From Phallusia fumigata (lineage: Eukaryota; Chordata; Ascidiacea; Phlebobranchia; Ascidiidae): a stretch of DNA of 25,043 nt. Of the stretch, positions 1 to 9,862 are shown in pieces. A model generated the notes under the pieces. The model searched no databases and was not told the origin of the DNA. It saw nothing but the letters and a program-made list of their open reading frames with translations. The position numbers were made by a program, and so were the translations under genes. Each line of letters starts with the position of its first letter. Positions within the stretch are counted from its first letter, which is position 1. The DNA is taken from contig QXVZ01020527.1 in assembly GCA_008931825.1 (NCBI GenBank), forward strand, positions 1 to 25,043, given 5' to 3'.

Positions 1-976
1 ACACACATGTCATGAAAAATAGACAAAATCATAATTGAGAAGGTTTACTATGACAAGAACCTTAAAAGTTAAAATTATGGATTTAACTTTCAATGTGTAG
101 GATAGTATATATTTACGTTTTAAAGCAATTTTGAAGAGCTATTTTAGCTGGTGGACAAACAAGTTTGTTTTTGTTAACCTTAATACATTTCCTTGATGCA
201 ACATTTAAACAAGAAGTCTATACAACCCAGAGCGCAACTAGAGGAAAAGATTGACAGTTAATCCATTCTACAATCTGCAGCCCTTTCAACTATTGGCATG
301 CAATATACAGCTGTCAAACTTTGTTGCTCGCAATGAAATGAAAACACATTTTAATGAAGTTCTTAAACTGGCAAAATCCCCTTGCCGGAGGGGGCATGAC
401 ATGTTTCATAGAATTTGACATTGGCTGATACCAAAAAATTATAAAGGATACATGAAAATCAAGAGCCTTTAAATTTACCGTTTAGTGACATTTGAATTTT
501 ACAGCATATTTAAGCATGTTCAAAGCATATTAACTTTTGGTAATGAGATTATAAAAGTTTCATCTTCACAATTAAAGGGCATTACCTGATAGATTTATGT
601 ATACGTTGCTAGCATGTTTAAGTGACATACGTTGTAATTTTAATCTCAACCACTGACTGTTCAAGTTTTAAAGGGCATGAAAGTAGAATTAAGGGGAGTT
701 AGAATGCAATGAGACATGTTCTTGTATAAGTATACACATTTGTATAAACAACTAACCTTTGAGAGTAAGAGAATTTGCTCGTACAGAAAAATCCTTGATT
801 TCCTGTCAACAAAACAAACTTGTAAATGATAGCAGCACACATATATGTTTTTTGATTAAATAGCACCAGGGGCATCCACACAAAAGAATCACATTGCTTT
901 ATGACAACTTAAAAATCACTATGTAACACATGCAACTAACCAAGGCATAATTGCAATTAACACAGGAAATATATAC
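1..976 (-). other. Intron of PPP1R37 gene; no exon seen
   Basis: This stretch follows the donor site (GTATAT on the minus strand) of the third PPP1R37 coding exon. The next exon should encode the first leucine-rich repeat, and I could not find it on the minus strand here, so it probably lies left of the window. Open frames in this stretch are short and show no family resemblance. A small GC-rich hairpin-like motif (CCCCTTGCCGGAGGGGG) lies near 377-393. Confidence 0.5.
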
Positions 977-1672
977 CTGCAGTTGAACAAGAAGTTTTGT
1001 GATGGGTTTCACTCCCCATTGTTGGCATGATTGTGTGTATGCCTGAATTAATTCCTCTGTTGATGTAGTTTTAGCTGCAAAAACAGAAATATTACAAATA
1101 TCAATCAATCGTATTGCCAGCCTTATATATTTGTGTCTTTTTCTTTCATTTTTCAACAACAAACTGGCAAAAGAGAGCACATAATGAAACAATCGTGTTT
1201 AGCTTAACTTGCTGCATTTTCTGAAAAGAACTGTGTGAACGATTGGTCAAAGAATTGCCACTATTTGTACAATTAAATAGTTTTTACCATGGGCCCATGG
1301 GTTTCTGGGCTCTCCATAGCCACTGATAATTTTGTCATCATCAGGAAAACTGACTCGGCGTGGCAAACTTTTGTTCTTGAAATCTTTCGAGGAATTAAGA
1401 ATTCCATTGCTTTCTGATTGAAACCCATCTTTTAAGTCAGAAACAGCATCTAAAAATTCAAAGTCACAAATATATTTCACCGTATGATTACATGGCTTTG
1501 AAACTATTCCATTATTCAACAATAGTTATTGGTCATATTAGAGAAGTTTACCATTTTCCTCAGATGTTTCCGAAAATATTCCATTATCATTTGGCGTGCT
1601 GATTATATCTGGTGAATTCAGAGACAATACATTTTCTTTACTGTATTCTTCATCGACAACAGCTTTGGCCAT
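977..1672 (-). CDS. PPP1R37: PPP1R37 (LRRC68)-like PP1 regulatory subunit, 5' exons (partial)
   Basis: Three coding exons are seen on the minus strand: 1552-1672 (ATG at 1670-1672, 40 codons plus 1 base), 1288-1449 (phase 1 to 1) and 977-1074 (ends in phase 0). Together they give the first 127 residues. Residues 72-75 are RVSF, an RVxF protein phosphatase 1 docking motif, followed by an acidic PDDD and then GEPRNPWAHA. This matches the vertebrate PPP1R37 order (RVTFP, VEPKDPWRHA). The third exon reads TEELIQAYTQSCQQ and then KLLVQLQ, as in the vertebrate segment before the leucine-rich repeats. The family binds PP1 and inhibits it. The LRR domain is outside the window. The first 40 residues are acidic, Ser/Asn-rich and not recognisably conserved. 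All three junctions are GT-AG and the phases agree. Confidence 0.85.
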
Positions 1673-2077
1673 TGCCAATGATGCAAACAAAGGGACCCAA
1701 AATCAAGTCCGCAAAAAAAGTTAACCAGTGCTATGTTGTGTATGAGGTATATGTAACTAAAGAATAATAATAAAATAAAAGTTTTTATCAGTAAAACTTT
1801 TCTATCGGTAAAATAAATACAAACTGAAAATACAACAATCAAATGTATTTATCACAAAACACCTTAATACAGAAACCAGGTCAGGTTAGATACACACTCG
1901 CCACACTAAACATTTGTAATTATCCCGTTCTATACGCCCCTTCCATTAAGACTCGTTCATACCTTTCACCCACATTATTTTTCAACGTGTTATGAGACCA
2001 AAAGCGTGATTAATACACAACAGCTAATTGACAACTCTTACAGGTGCCAACTGTATTTCTGAGTTTCAACGTTACGC
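1673..2077. promoter_or_regulatory. Probable 5' flank of PPP1R37, possibly bidirectional
   Basis: About 400 bases lie between the PPP1R37 start codon (minus strand) and a weak plus-strand ORF start at 2078. No coding exon is visible. CpG is sparse over 1673-1910 and denser over 1920-2080, which fits a promoter nearer the right-hand side. No clear TATA box was identified. The bidirectional role is inferred and depends on the small plus-strand gene being real. Confidence 0.35.
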
Positions 2078-2533
2078 ATGAGTGACAACACTTTTCTCCT
2101 TTGTGTAAGTGCTCTATGGTATTTCACAAATATTTGCGACCATTTTTTAGCTTGTAAATCCAAAAAAGTTAGAGGCGTTTACTGGGTTCGATTTTTCTNG
2201 TATCAGGGTAATCTTGAATACTTATATTACACCACAACGCTTTTTGTAGGTGTCATAATGTTTGTGGGTGGTATTGCGCTCTTTCCAAACTACCAGAATT
2301 CTGCTACCTTATTCAGTATAAATAAACCTGTGTGCAAGTTATAGAGTTCCTGTGCGTTGGATAACACAAACAATTTTAATCTATTTTAGTGCACTGGATG
2401 TTACTGGCGGATGTATCCTACTCCGCTAAAAGTCGCTGCCTCCAAATATTATTGTGGGCACCACCTACACTTTGTTGTGCTAATAGGACAAACGGCCAAG
2501 TCGATGCGACTTTCTGTCAAGCAACAACAACAG
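2078..2533 (+). CDS. Weakly supported small gene, two possible exons (unrecognised)
   Basis: An ATG at 2078 opens a frame of 88 codons containing an undetermined base at 2199. After nine codons there is a consensus donor (GTAAGT at 2105). A strong acceptor (pyrimidine-rich tract, TTTTAG) ends at 2389, and a good donor (CAG/GTATGT) follows 2533, so 2390-2533 looks like a true 48-codon exon. Joining 2104 to 2390 keeps phase 0 and gives a Cys- and Tyr-rich reading (YWRMYPTPLKVAASKYYCG, ending in QQQQ). A second donor (CAGG/GTAATC near 2208) also keeps phase but reads exon 2 in another frame, so the protein is ambiguous. I recognise no family in either reading and found no later exon. It could instead be a non-coding transcript. 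Confidence 0.3.
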
Positions 2534-3440
2534 GTATGTATTCGCTAATTTCAGTAAAAAATCCAAGATGTAGCAGTAATATTTGAGTATTTATGACTGT
2601 CATTTTTCTCCTTATTGCAACTTTTGTCTACCACCACACTTTTTGATTTGACTTTTTGATTACACATTTAAAATGTCACAGCTTAATGAAAACATCTGTA
2701 GCAGGAAAAATAGGTCCTGTTTGGTTTTAAACATTAAACAGTCATGCCTAAGGGACTTTTTCTGTCATATTTTTATAAGGCATGCCCAAATATCTTTTCT
2801 GGGAACGGAATTTCGCCATTTTGGCATAACTGCCATTAATTTCATAGCAGGACTGTTACTAACAAGTTTATGAGTTAATTTTACTAATGCAATGCATTGC
2901 CTGTTACTGCCCCTTTCTAAAATCTGTACCAAATATTACTTTGAAAAAGGTCAGAGTATATAAATTCACTTGGTTAATATATACACTTTAACAGCTTCTG
3001 TTGTAACACCACATTCTGTACTTTATATGTAGGACACTGGCTTGGTTTAGATTTTAGTGATTACAAATCATACACAAAGAGTAAAAGAACACTCTTGACC
3101 AAACATATAAAACCATTTCTAAAAGAATCGAAGTATCTGGTTCAACATCAATATAGATAGGAACAAAATAAAGCTCAGTTAGCAATCCAATTTCATGCAA
3201 ACAATACATTCATATGATACAAGTTTCACCAAATCTCCACTTGGCACAAGGATAATAATTGTATGTTTCCTACCCCACAAACATATGATTAGAAATCACT
3301 GTCATTACAGCTGCGCTGATGAGACCTTATAGGTTAAAACAGTGTGCACTGTCTGTACCTCAAAAATCTTTTAAATTTATAACTCAGTTGGAAACATATA
3401 AAATAACAATAAATTTGCCTTTAAAGAAAACACTATTTAG
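2534..3440. other. Gene-free stretch; nothing recognised
   Basis: No recognisable exon, repeat or RNA gene is seen on either strand. A plus-strand frame at 2673-2873 has no splice context or family resemblance. The right part (about 3000-3440) could hold the 3' untranslated region of the minus-strand receptor, but no minus-strand AATAAA was found, only TATAAA-type variants. Confidence 0.4.
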
Positions 3441-3447
3441 TTAATTG

Positions 3448-3464
3448 TCAGCAACTTTCTTGTC
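3448..3464 (-). CDS. Possible last coding exon of the CCP/Ig receptor
   Basis: On the minus strand a very good acceptor (TTTTTGCTGCCTTCAG) ends at 3465. Entered in phase 1, which is what the transmembrane exon requires, it codes the short tail R-Q-E-S-C and then a TGA at 3448-3450. If used, the cytoplasmic tail would be only about a dozen residues. The alternative is that the transmembrane exon is read through to its own in-frame TAA at 3831-3833, giving a tail ending KSK. The strong GTAAGT at that point favours splicing, but other unseen exons are possible. Confidence 0.35.
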
Positions 3465-3838
3465 CTGAAGGCAGCAAAAATGCAGCCTTACTCCATGTGT
3501 AGATAACGAAATAATGGGGGAAGATGGATAACAAAACTTGGTTACCATTAATGTAAATATTTTTAAGGGAAAACAACATTGCCACTCAATATCATGTAAG
3601 CTGTAAGTTACAGCACAAAACCAAAGCACTTTTGAAATACAGTTTACCAAATATGACTCAAAGCTAATTCAGCTTTACAATCATTTCCACAGCTTCTACT
3701 TTCCTATCCTGTTAAATGTTTCTAAATCCTACAAAAAAGTAATAAGCATCAAATCCCACTATTGACCTTTAACCTACTTTTAAAGATTCTAATACAAACG
3801 TAATAAGAAGCCAAGAGAACCAGAATGGTTTTACTTAC

Positions 3839-4055
3839 TTTTTAAAATACAACGCTGATATATGGCATAAATTATACCAAATACAAATAAAAGCAAAAAT
3901 ACTGCCCCAATAGATACCCCAATTATTAAATTTGTATCCTTGTATCCATTCATAACATCCATTTGAGGTATTTTGGACTCAACATATATTGTGATGTTGT
4001 GTGTCCCATTAATATTATTTGACACTTCTAAATGGTACACTCCAATGGCTGTTGT
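3839..4055 (-). CDS. Transmembrane exon of the receptor
   Basis: The exon starts after a TACATTTTAG acceptor, finishes Ig4, then has a stalk (SKIPQMDVMNGYKD), about 24 hydrophobic residues (LIIGVSIGAVFLLLFVFGII and on) and a basic stop-transfer (YQRCILK). This gives type I orientation. A GTAAGT donor directly follows in phase 1. If unspliced, an in-frame TAA at 3831-3833 would end the protein. No ITAM or ITIM motif is seen in this exon. Confidence 0.8.
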
Positions 4056-7000
4056 CTAAAATGTAAGTCATTGTAATTATTGAAAACCTAGCAACTTATG
4101 TTGTGCCCACTAAATTCCCTTTATTCAAACAAGATTTCAAAATAATAGGGTAATCATTTATGAGCGGGTACTTACAAGGAAGACGATGTTGTACTTGTGA
4201 CTTGGTGGGCTTTCATTCCATATTTCCAGGTTTGGTGGTTCAGCTCCTAAAATTTTACCACAAAATATAAAGTTGGATAAAACTCTTGTTAGGGAATAAC
4301 AACCTGGTGGAAATAGCTGGTAGGTTGATGGGGCCGGATTTGCAGAAATTTTTACAGTGCATTTTTTATTAACTGTACAATTGTCATTGTCGGTCCTATA
4401 AGGATGATCTGTAACCAAGCACAGGTTTATAAGGCAGAAACATAGTAGAGCATACAGAATGGTATGTCCATATCAATTACACATTTTAAGGTAGTTTTTA
4501 AGCTTAACAAAATGTTGACAACACAGGTAGCCTTTACCTTTTCTAAACAAACAAAAAATTGCTAATCTCTGAAAGTGTATTTTTTCGTAGGCCACTTACA
4601 TGTGCACCTTGTTTTTTCACAATCTTAAGTACATGGTTAGTTAAGGTTGTGTTAAAGAAACATGTTTTTTTAATTTCTGTTTTTTTCAAAATAGCTTTAA
4701 ACCTTACATAGTCAACAGTAAATATTGTGCAAAAATTAGCAATTACACACAAGGTTGAGTAGTGCACAGTTCAAAAAGTTGCAAAACAAATTTTAAGTGT
4801 CACATTTTAATACTGCTATGGGTAGGCATATTTATAAGTGTACTGAGAAAGCAATTTTTAAAAAAATTTTTTTTACTTACAGAGTACATTTAGGAAAAAC
4901 ATTTTTTCAAGACTTCCAAAATAATCTGTAACATTGCATGTGTATGTTCCAATATCCGACTCATTTAAGTTTTGAATCATCAAAGAATCCTTTTTTCCCT
5001 TATTTCTAAAACTTTTTTTATCACCATAGGTCCAAATATAATGTGGGTTTAATAGTGAGTGTGTTGGAAAAGAACAATTCACTATCAGAGGTTCATTTTT
5101 GAACTTTGTAATATTTTCACCAGATAATCCAGTGAGTGTTAAGATTCCTGCAAGAAGAAATTGCTTCAGGACCCAAAAGGAAATTACATCACAAGTGTAA
5201 CACATTAACTCACTGTCTTCATGAATCACAGTAACAGTAATATTTGAAGTGTTAACTCCCTTTGATAGCGAGTTTTTACTAACACAGGTCAAATATCCAG
5301 TTTCTAGTTCACTGAATGATCCAATACAAGTGCTGGCACTTATATTAACACCATTGTTAAACCAATCACATGTTGGTAATGGGTTTCCCTGACTGATACA
5401 TGAAACATTTACAGTTTGGTCTGATCTGGTCACAACGTTTCTTCCCTTTCTTTTAACGTATGGAGAAGAACCAGTTTTTAACTCCAGTCTAATGTTGATA
5501 GGGCTGTCTGCAATCAAACAACACAAATTACCGTAAGCTGGCAACAGGTGCGTTTACAATTTTTAAGGTGCAAATTATTCTTGATGTACCTGAATAACTG
5601 AGATGCACCTTTTGATGATAAGCTAGAGTCATACAATTAGAAAGTTACTGAAATTGGAAGATGGTTTATCCAAATTACAATTTATTTGGCACTTTTTGGA
5701 TAAAGATTTCTTTACATTATTGACAGTTTTTTACTGTACCAAAAATATATAACAGCAAATAGAAAAAACTTTATTGAAAATCATGCATTTCCTTCTATCG
5801 TACTCACAGAAAACAATCATCTGGATCTCATTTGAGGATACATGCCCATTTTTTAGAGTCAACAAGCATTTTATTGTTTCTCCATTGTGCCTTGGTGATA
5901 CAGTAAAGTTTCCTTGAACAGACTGAAAAAAGTTTGGATCCAAATTGAAATAGTAACACAATATGTGCAAAACAATTTTTGTGGATTAACTTCATGATAC
6001 ATGATATTTTGAATATTTTACTTCATATGTTATTGATACAAATAGTTATGACAAAAATCTTTTATACTATAAACAATTCTATTCCAAAACCAGTTTGAAT
6101 GAGTACATTGTTATAACTAGATTACAAGTTCTAATTCTAAAGTCAACATGTAATCAAAAGTTTTTTAACTTAGCTACATTTTTTTCTGAACCCATTTGCA
6201 ATGCAATATTGCTGCCTGGAAGATAACCATGATATCCCTCTATTGAGCAAGAGAAGTTGGCAAGTTTTATATCATTTCCAATCAGTTCAAATTCAGAATA
6301 TCCATTCAAAACCACTAAAAAAATATATTTTATTTCTTAACAGGTTCTAAGTTATAACTTCCTATATCTAGGGTAAAATGTTTGCTTACTATCCCTTCAA
6401 CCACAATATTGCAACATACAGTTTACTGAATAATATGTGTACTTTATGAACCATTTTTACTCTATTTGGACAACTAACGATAAAAATCAAGTTGAATTTG
6501 GAAAATACCTACATTGTTTTTTCATCATTGAATGACATTTTTTTATCTGTGACATACGTAATGAAAAAATGAAAATTTTAACACTAAATCAGAAAAAAAC
6601 AAAGATTAAATGAAAGGTCTTCAGTGGTTTTAAAATGGCGAAAACAATGTTTAAGCTTTTGTTTGCTAAACCTTAAACATATTTTGAGCGTCTAGGTTTA
6701 GAAGTTTTATAGTTAATTTTTTTTCTACACATAATGCAATGGTCATGATACCTATCCGTTAATAGTTGGATGAGTAAATTTTGCAGCTAATGTTTAATTT
6801 TTATTTATTTAATTGTGTGTAGTATTTTCTGTAAATGTTTTTTGTCATTAATATCAATGTAGCTTGATACTGACCGGTGATACAATGAAGACCTTCCTGT
6901 CCCTGCCAAGTTGCACTAGGCAAGCATACTGTTGGCTGCAGACGCATTAACCCGGTCTTATAGACTGGAATACCATTGTTTGAGCATACAAATAAACCTC

Positions 7001-7072
7001 TTGAATTATATTGGCCAAATGTTTTTCCATCATTATACGAAGTGACGTTCAGATTACCAGATATTTGACAGA
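3839..7072 (-). CDS. Single-pass membrane receptor: sushi/CCP + four Ig domains + TM (5' end missing)
   Basis: Eight minus-strand exons join with consistent phases: 6875-7072, 6178-6314, 5808-5922, 5214-5507, 4881-5147, 4304-4408, 4176-4246 and 3839-4055, giving 468 codons. The order is one sushi/CCP domain, Ig1 (two exons), Ig2 (one exon), Ig3 (one exon), a divergent Ig4 (three exons), then a hydrophobic segment (IGVSIGAVFLLLFVFGII) and a basic tail. Many N-glycosylation sequons (NFT, NVS, NIT, NCS, NVT, NGT) support an extracellular location. Domain-bounding introns are phase 1, the class used in exon shuffling. The signal-peptide exon was not found between 7073 and 7950, so the protein is incomplete at the N-terminus. 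CCP plus Ig in one type I receptor suggests immune or adhesion recognition; the ligand is unknown and I recognise no named orthologue. Confidence 0.8.
4055..4408 (-). CDS. Exons encoding divergent Ig domain 4 of the receptor
   Basis: Exons 4304-4408 (phase 1-1) and 4176-4246 (phase 1-0), plus the start of the transmembrane exon, make the membrane-proximal domain. It has a B-strand-like NKKCTVKISANPAP and an F/G-strand-like AIGVYHLEVSNNINGTHNITIYVE. The F-strand position that normally holds Cys has Leu or Glu (VYHLEV), so the canonical disulfide cannot form. This domain is split over three exons, unlike Ig2 and Ig3. Confidence 0.6.
4881..5147 (-). CDS. Exon encoding Ig domain 3 of the receptor
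   Basis: This 267-bp phase 1-1 exon is the most canonical Ig domain here: LIVNCSFP (B-strand Cys), YIWTYGDKK (core Trp), LMIQNLNESDIGTYTCNV (the DxGxYxC signature before the F-strand Cys). Acceptor TTCTTCTTGCAG and donor GTAAGT are both strong. Confidence 0.85.
5214..5507 (-). CDS. Exon encoding Ig domain 2 of the receptor
   Basis: This 294-bp phase 1-1 exon codes a full I-set-like domain: VNVSCISQGNPLPTCDWFNNG carries the B-strand Cys and core Trp, and GYLTCVSKNSLS the F-strand Cys. Two extra cysteines (in PTCDW and STCIG) sit between them and could form a second disulfide. Basic residues cluster before the domain (VKRKGR). Acceptor TTGATTGCAG and donor GTGAGT are clear. Confidence 0.8.
5808..6314 (-). 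CDS. Two exons encoding Ig domain 1 of the receptor
   Basis: Exons 6178-6314 and 5808-5922 are joined in phase 0, so this Ig domain is interrupted by an intron in mid-domain. The B-strand Cys is in LANFSCSIEG and the F-strand Cys in ETIKCLLTL. The usual core tryptophan is absent; the matching strand reads NIALQM. The donor of the first half (AAT/GTAGCT) is less consensus than the others and is the weakest junction in this gene model. Confidence 0.65.
6875..7072 (-). CDS. Exon encoding sushi/CCP domain of the receptor
   Basis: This is a 198-bp phase 1-1 exon, with acceptor TTTTTATGTTTCAG and donor GTCAGT. It reads CQISG at the start, then SYNDGKTFGQY, FVCSNNG, a third Cys in VCLPSATW, and closes with LHC. 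That is the four-cysteine, single-tryptophan layout of a complement control protein module, about 60 residues long. Only this frame is open across the exon. It is the most N-terminal domain that can be seen. Confidence 0.8.
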
Positions 7073-7560
7073 CTGAAACATAAAAATAGTTTTCTATTGA
7101 AGTCCTAGAAGTAATATATTTTCACAAACCAGACGCAAGGCAAAACAAAACTCATCAGTTAACAAAGGTTTAAAAAACTGCCAATATTAATGTTCAGTTN
7201 ATATGTTGTCTGTTTACAATTGCTTTATTACAGTTATTATTCTGACATTCACAAACAATACCTTTCTACAGTCTCTAACTATTAACAAACTTATTTGAAA
7301 ATATTATCTTTGGTATTTCGGTCTACAAACTGTTTTTACTGCTGGGTGCAATTAAGTCAACAACAAAAGCGATAAGTAAACCTGCATCGCACCACCTCTT
7401 CTCTTTTCATAAATAACAAAAACGATTAGAAATGTCTGCGTAGGACCCCCCACCGCACGCCCATATTTTTTTTTTACGCTGTAACGCGATCTGTTGCGTA
7501 CAACACTTGCCACACTGTCTGACAGAAGTAAAAATCTACACGGAAGTTGCAACAGCAGGT
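7073..7560 (-). other. Upstream intron / 5' region of the receptor; start exon not resolved
   Basis: The first visible receptor exon must be entered in phase 1, so a signal-peptide exon should lie upstream. A minus-strand frame at 7352-7552 ends in MQVYLSLLLLT, which resembles a signal peptide, but it runs into a stop with no usable phase-1 donor. Another, MSFVLPCVWF near 7160, also lacks a donor in the right phase. An undetermined base is at 7200. The true first exon may lie further right. Confidence 0.35.
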
Positions 7561-8004
7561 TTGTTCTTCCACAATGTGGGGTTACCCTAGATTACAAAAT
7601 AATAAACTGTTCTCCTGATTCTTTCAAATTTAGTACTGTTACATTTTAGTAGCCTACTTCACACATTAAACACGACTTTACCTGCGAAATAGCCAACGGT
7701 GAACCGTACGCCTGACCTAAGATTAGGAAACAGCGACCGGTGTATGAGCACCGCCGCTGTAGTACAGCAGGGTTGACCTCAAGTGGCTGTTTATCCTTAG
7801 ACGTTCAAGCTCTAGCTGGCATTGGCCGTGTGGAAACCATTATTTTAATATCGGAACAGCATAAAGTAGACTTTTGTATGAAAGCTATTAGCCAAGCCAC
7901 AACATTATACGTTAAAATATATAAGCAATTTACTTGAACATCACACTACACCAGTCAATGATTTTTAATTTTCATGTTATTATTTTGTTTCCACATTAAC
8001 TGCT

Positions 8005-8770
8005 ACGTCAAAACGTTTGTATGGCGTCATACTGTGACGTAACACTAATATCAAGACATCTTACTGAAACGCTCTGGTGGGGTAAACATAGCCATAAAAG
8101 GTAAATTTGCAGTATTAGATTAAAAATTCATTTAGGCCTACCCTATGTTTTCGAGTCGGAACCCAGGCGGAATGACTAAATTTTTGCAATTGTTAATTTG
8201 CTGCTAGTTCCAGTGCGGTCCACCAAAACTTGTTAACATATGACTTTGTCAGCTACATAATTTCACTAGGAAGGACCAATTAAGAGCGTAGTCAGCCCAA
8301 AAAATTTACCTTGACGTACAATTTGTAAATTAGGGGTGGGGCATGCCCCCCTTTTTACCAAATTAATAAACCATGCAGGCTTACTTGATCTTATGCCCAA
8401 AATTGTTCGTAGTTATTGTAATCGTGGGAGCCTGTATTGACGTCTCGCCTCTAAGTCATCTTTTGTTTTTCTAATATTTTTGACAAAATTGTACAAGTTC
8501 GATAAATCTAAGCTGCATTTGAGATCGTGGGGCGAATGAAGTCATCGCAATTCGTAAACGAATGGCGTAACTGGGTGTTGGTCACTCATTAGTTGACATT
8601 GTTACATTTTGCAGCAAAACATTTTTGTTTATTTTCGAATACACCCCTTTCAAATACACTTTTGTAAGTGTCGCAAAATAGTGATTGTGCCAAATCGAAA
8701 CCTTACATGTAGGCATACTACAGGCAAGGTGTATTCGTCCGGCAGTTACGCAAGAGTATTTTCGACGTCA
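8005..8770. promoter_or_regulatory. Cluster of five CRE/ATF-type TGACGT sites
   Basis: TGACGT or its complement ACGTCA occurs at 8005-8010, 8035-8040 (as TGACGTAA), 8312-8317, 8438-8443 and 8765-8770. A random 770-bp sequence would carry well under one copy counting both strands. CREB/ATF/bZIP factors bind this core. The regulatory role and the target gene are inferred. Confidence 0.35.
8321..8364. repeat. Imperfect hairpin with a perfect 12-bp GC palindrome
   Basis: The core GGGGCATGCCCC (8338-8349) is a perfect palindrome. Its arms extend imperfectly outwards (left ATTTGTAAATTAGGGG, right CCTTTTTACCAAAT). It could be a cruciform-forming site or the remains of a small inverted-repeat element. 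No target-site duplication was evident. Confidence 0.4.
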
Positions 8771-9862
8771 CATACCCTGCCGATATAATGACCCTCTCGA
8801 AACACATTGGCGTTCATCATATTCAAATTAAGTGCTTAACCAGTTCTCTGCAAAAATCGATATTATTCCAATAACCGATTTTCGTATAGTCGACGTATTT
8901 GGCTGAAACTATTCTCTTTCGTCGGTTGTGTTGAACTGGTGAGTCATAAATCACTGCAAATTTTGTCGCAATGACTCACAAAACTGTGAAGTGACCGATC
9001 ACATAACTTGACGCAACATACAATTCGGATGTAAGGACTTGTTTACAAAACCACAAGGTGCAAACCGTTTACAATCGTCAAACGTTCTTGTTTCCAGTAG
9101 GGTAGTTAAAAACGCCTTCAAGGGTTGAGAGCTAACAGGTGTTACGTAGGCCTACTCGAATGTGTTATCTAAAAGATTGTCCCCATCGCATCTTACTGGA
9201 GGCCCTCACTAGATAACAACACTATCCCACCACTTATGCAAACAGCACGGGCATTTGATAAGGCAAAATACAGCCTATTGTAATTCACTTTTGTCTCGAG
9301 AGAAAGGAGACCGGGACGAATGAAGTGCGTGTGAAAGAAAATCGATGCTTGGCCGATCGACAGTGGAAGGAGTGTGAATTCGAACTAATATTAGAGTCAT
9401 TGTGTTAAAAGCTTACTTTCTCACCACTGCATTCAATTAGATGCGTTGTTAAATTTAAACCAAAAAAACAATCGTAACATAGAACAAACTGTTTATAATG
9501 AACGATACCAGCCCCTCCAACTGACAACATCGACAATCGCTATATTTTCTGCGAAATGGAAACAAAATCAGTCGAGATATAACTTAACATCGAATCTGTT
9601 TACGTGACCAACAACTCTATGGTAAAGCCATATGTTGACGGTTAAATATTACCACACAATCGATAAAAAACATTTGCGTGGTACGTTAATGTGTTTGCCA
9701 CACAAGATAATGATGTTAGCATAGTGCGATTAACATTTTTGCGGCATCTGAGTCGAGTGGTACCCAAAAAATGTTATAGGCTAGTTNTTATTTAATTCCA
9801 TTTCTTTTTCTGCGTCCACTGAAAAACATTATTCCAATTTTTCTGTACCACTGTTTCTCCAG

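Larger units (their letters stand above)
7561..9862. other. CpG-rich gene-free stretch between receptor and PCTP
   Basis: No coding exon is convincing on either strand. The stretch is much richer in CpG than the flanking receptor gene: by hand, 22 CpG in 8401-8820 against 1 in 4801-5220. It contains a cluster of TGACGT sites (8005-8770), a GC palindrome at 8338-8349, and an undetermined base at 9787. It probably holds promoters for PCTP (rightward) and perhaps the receptor (leftward). Confidence 0.5.

Noticed and set aside
7352-7552. MQVYLSLLLLT as signal peptide of the receptor
   Set aside because: It meets a stop at once and has no donor in phase 1, which the CCP exon requires; left as unresolved.
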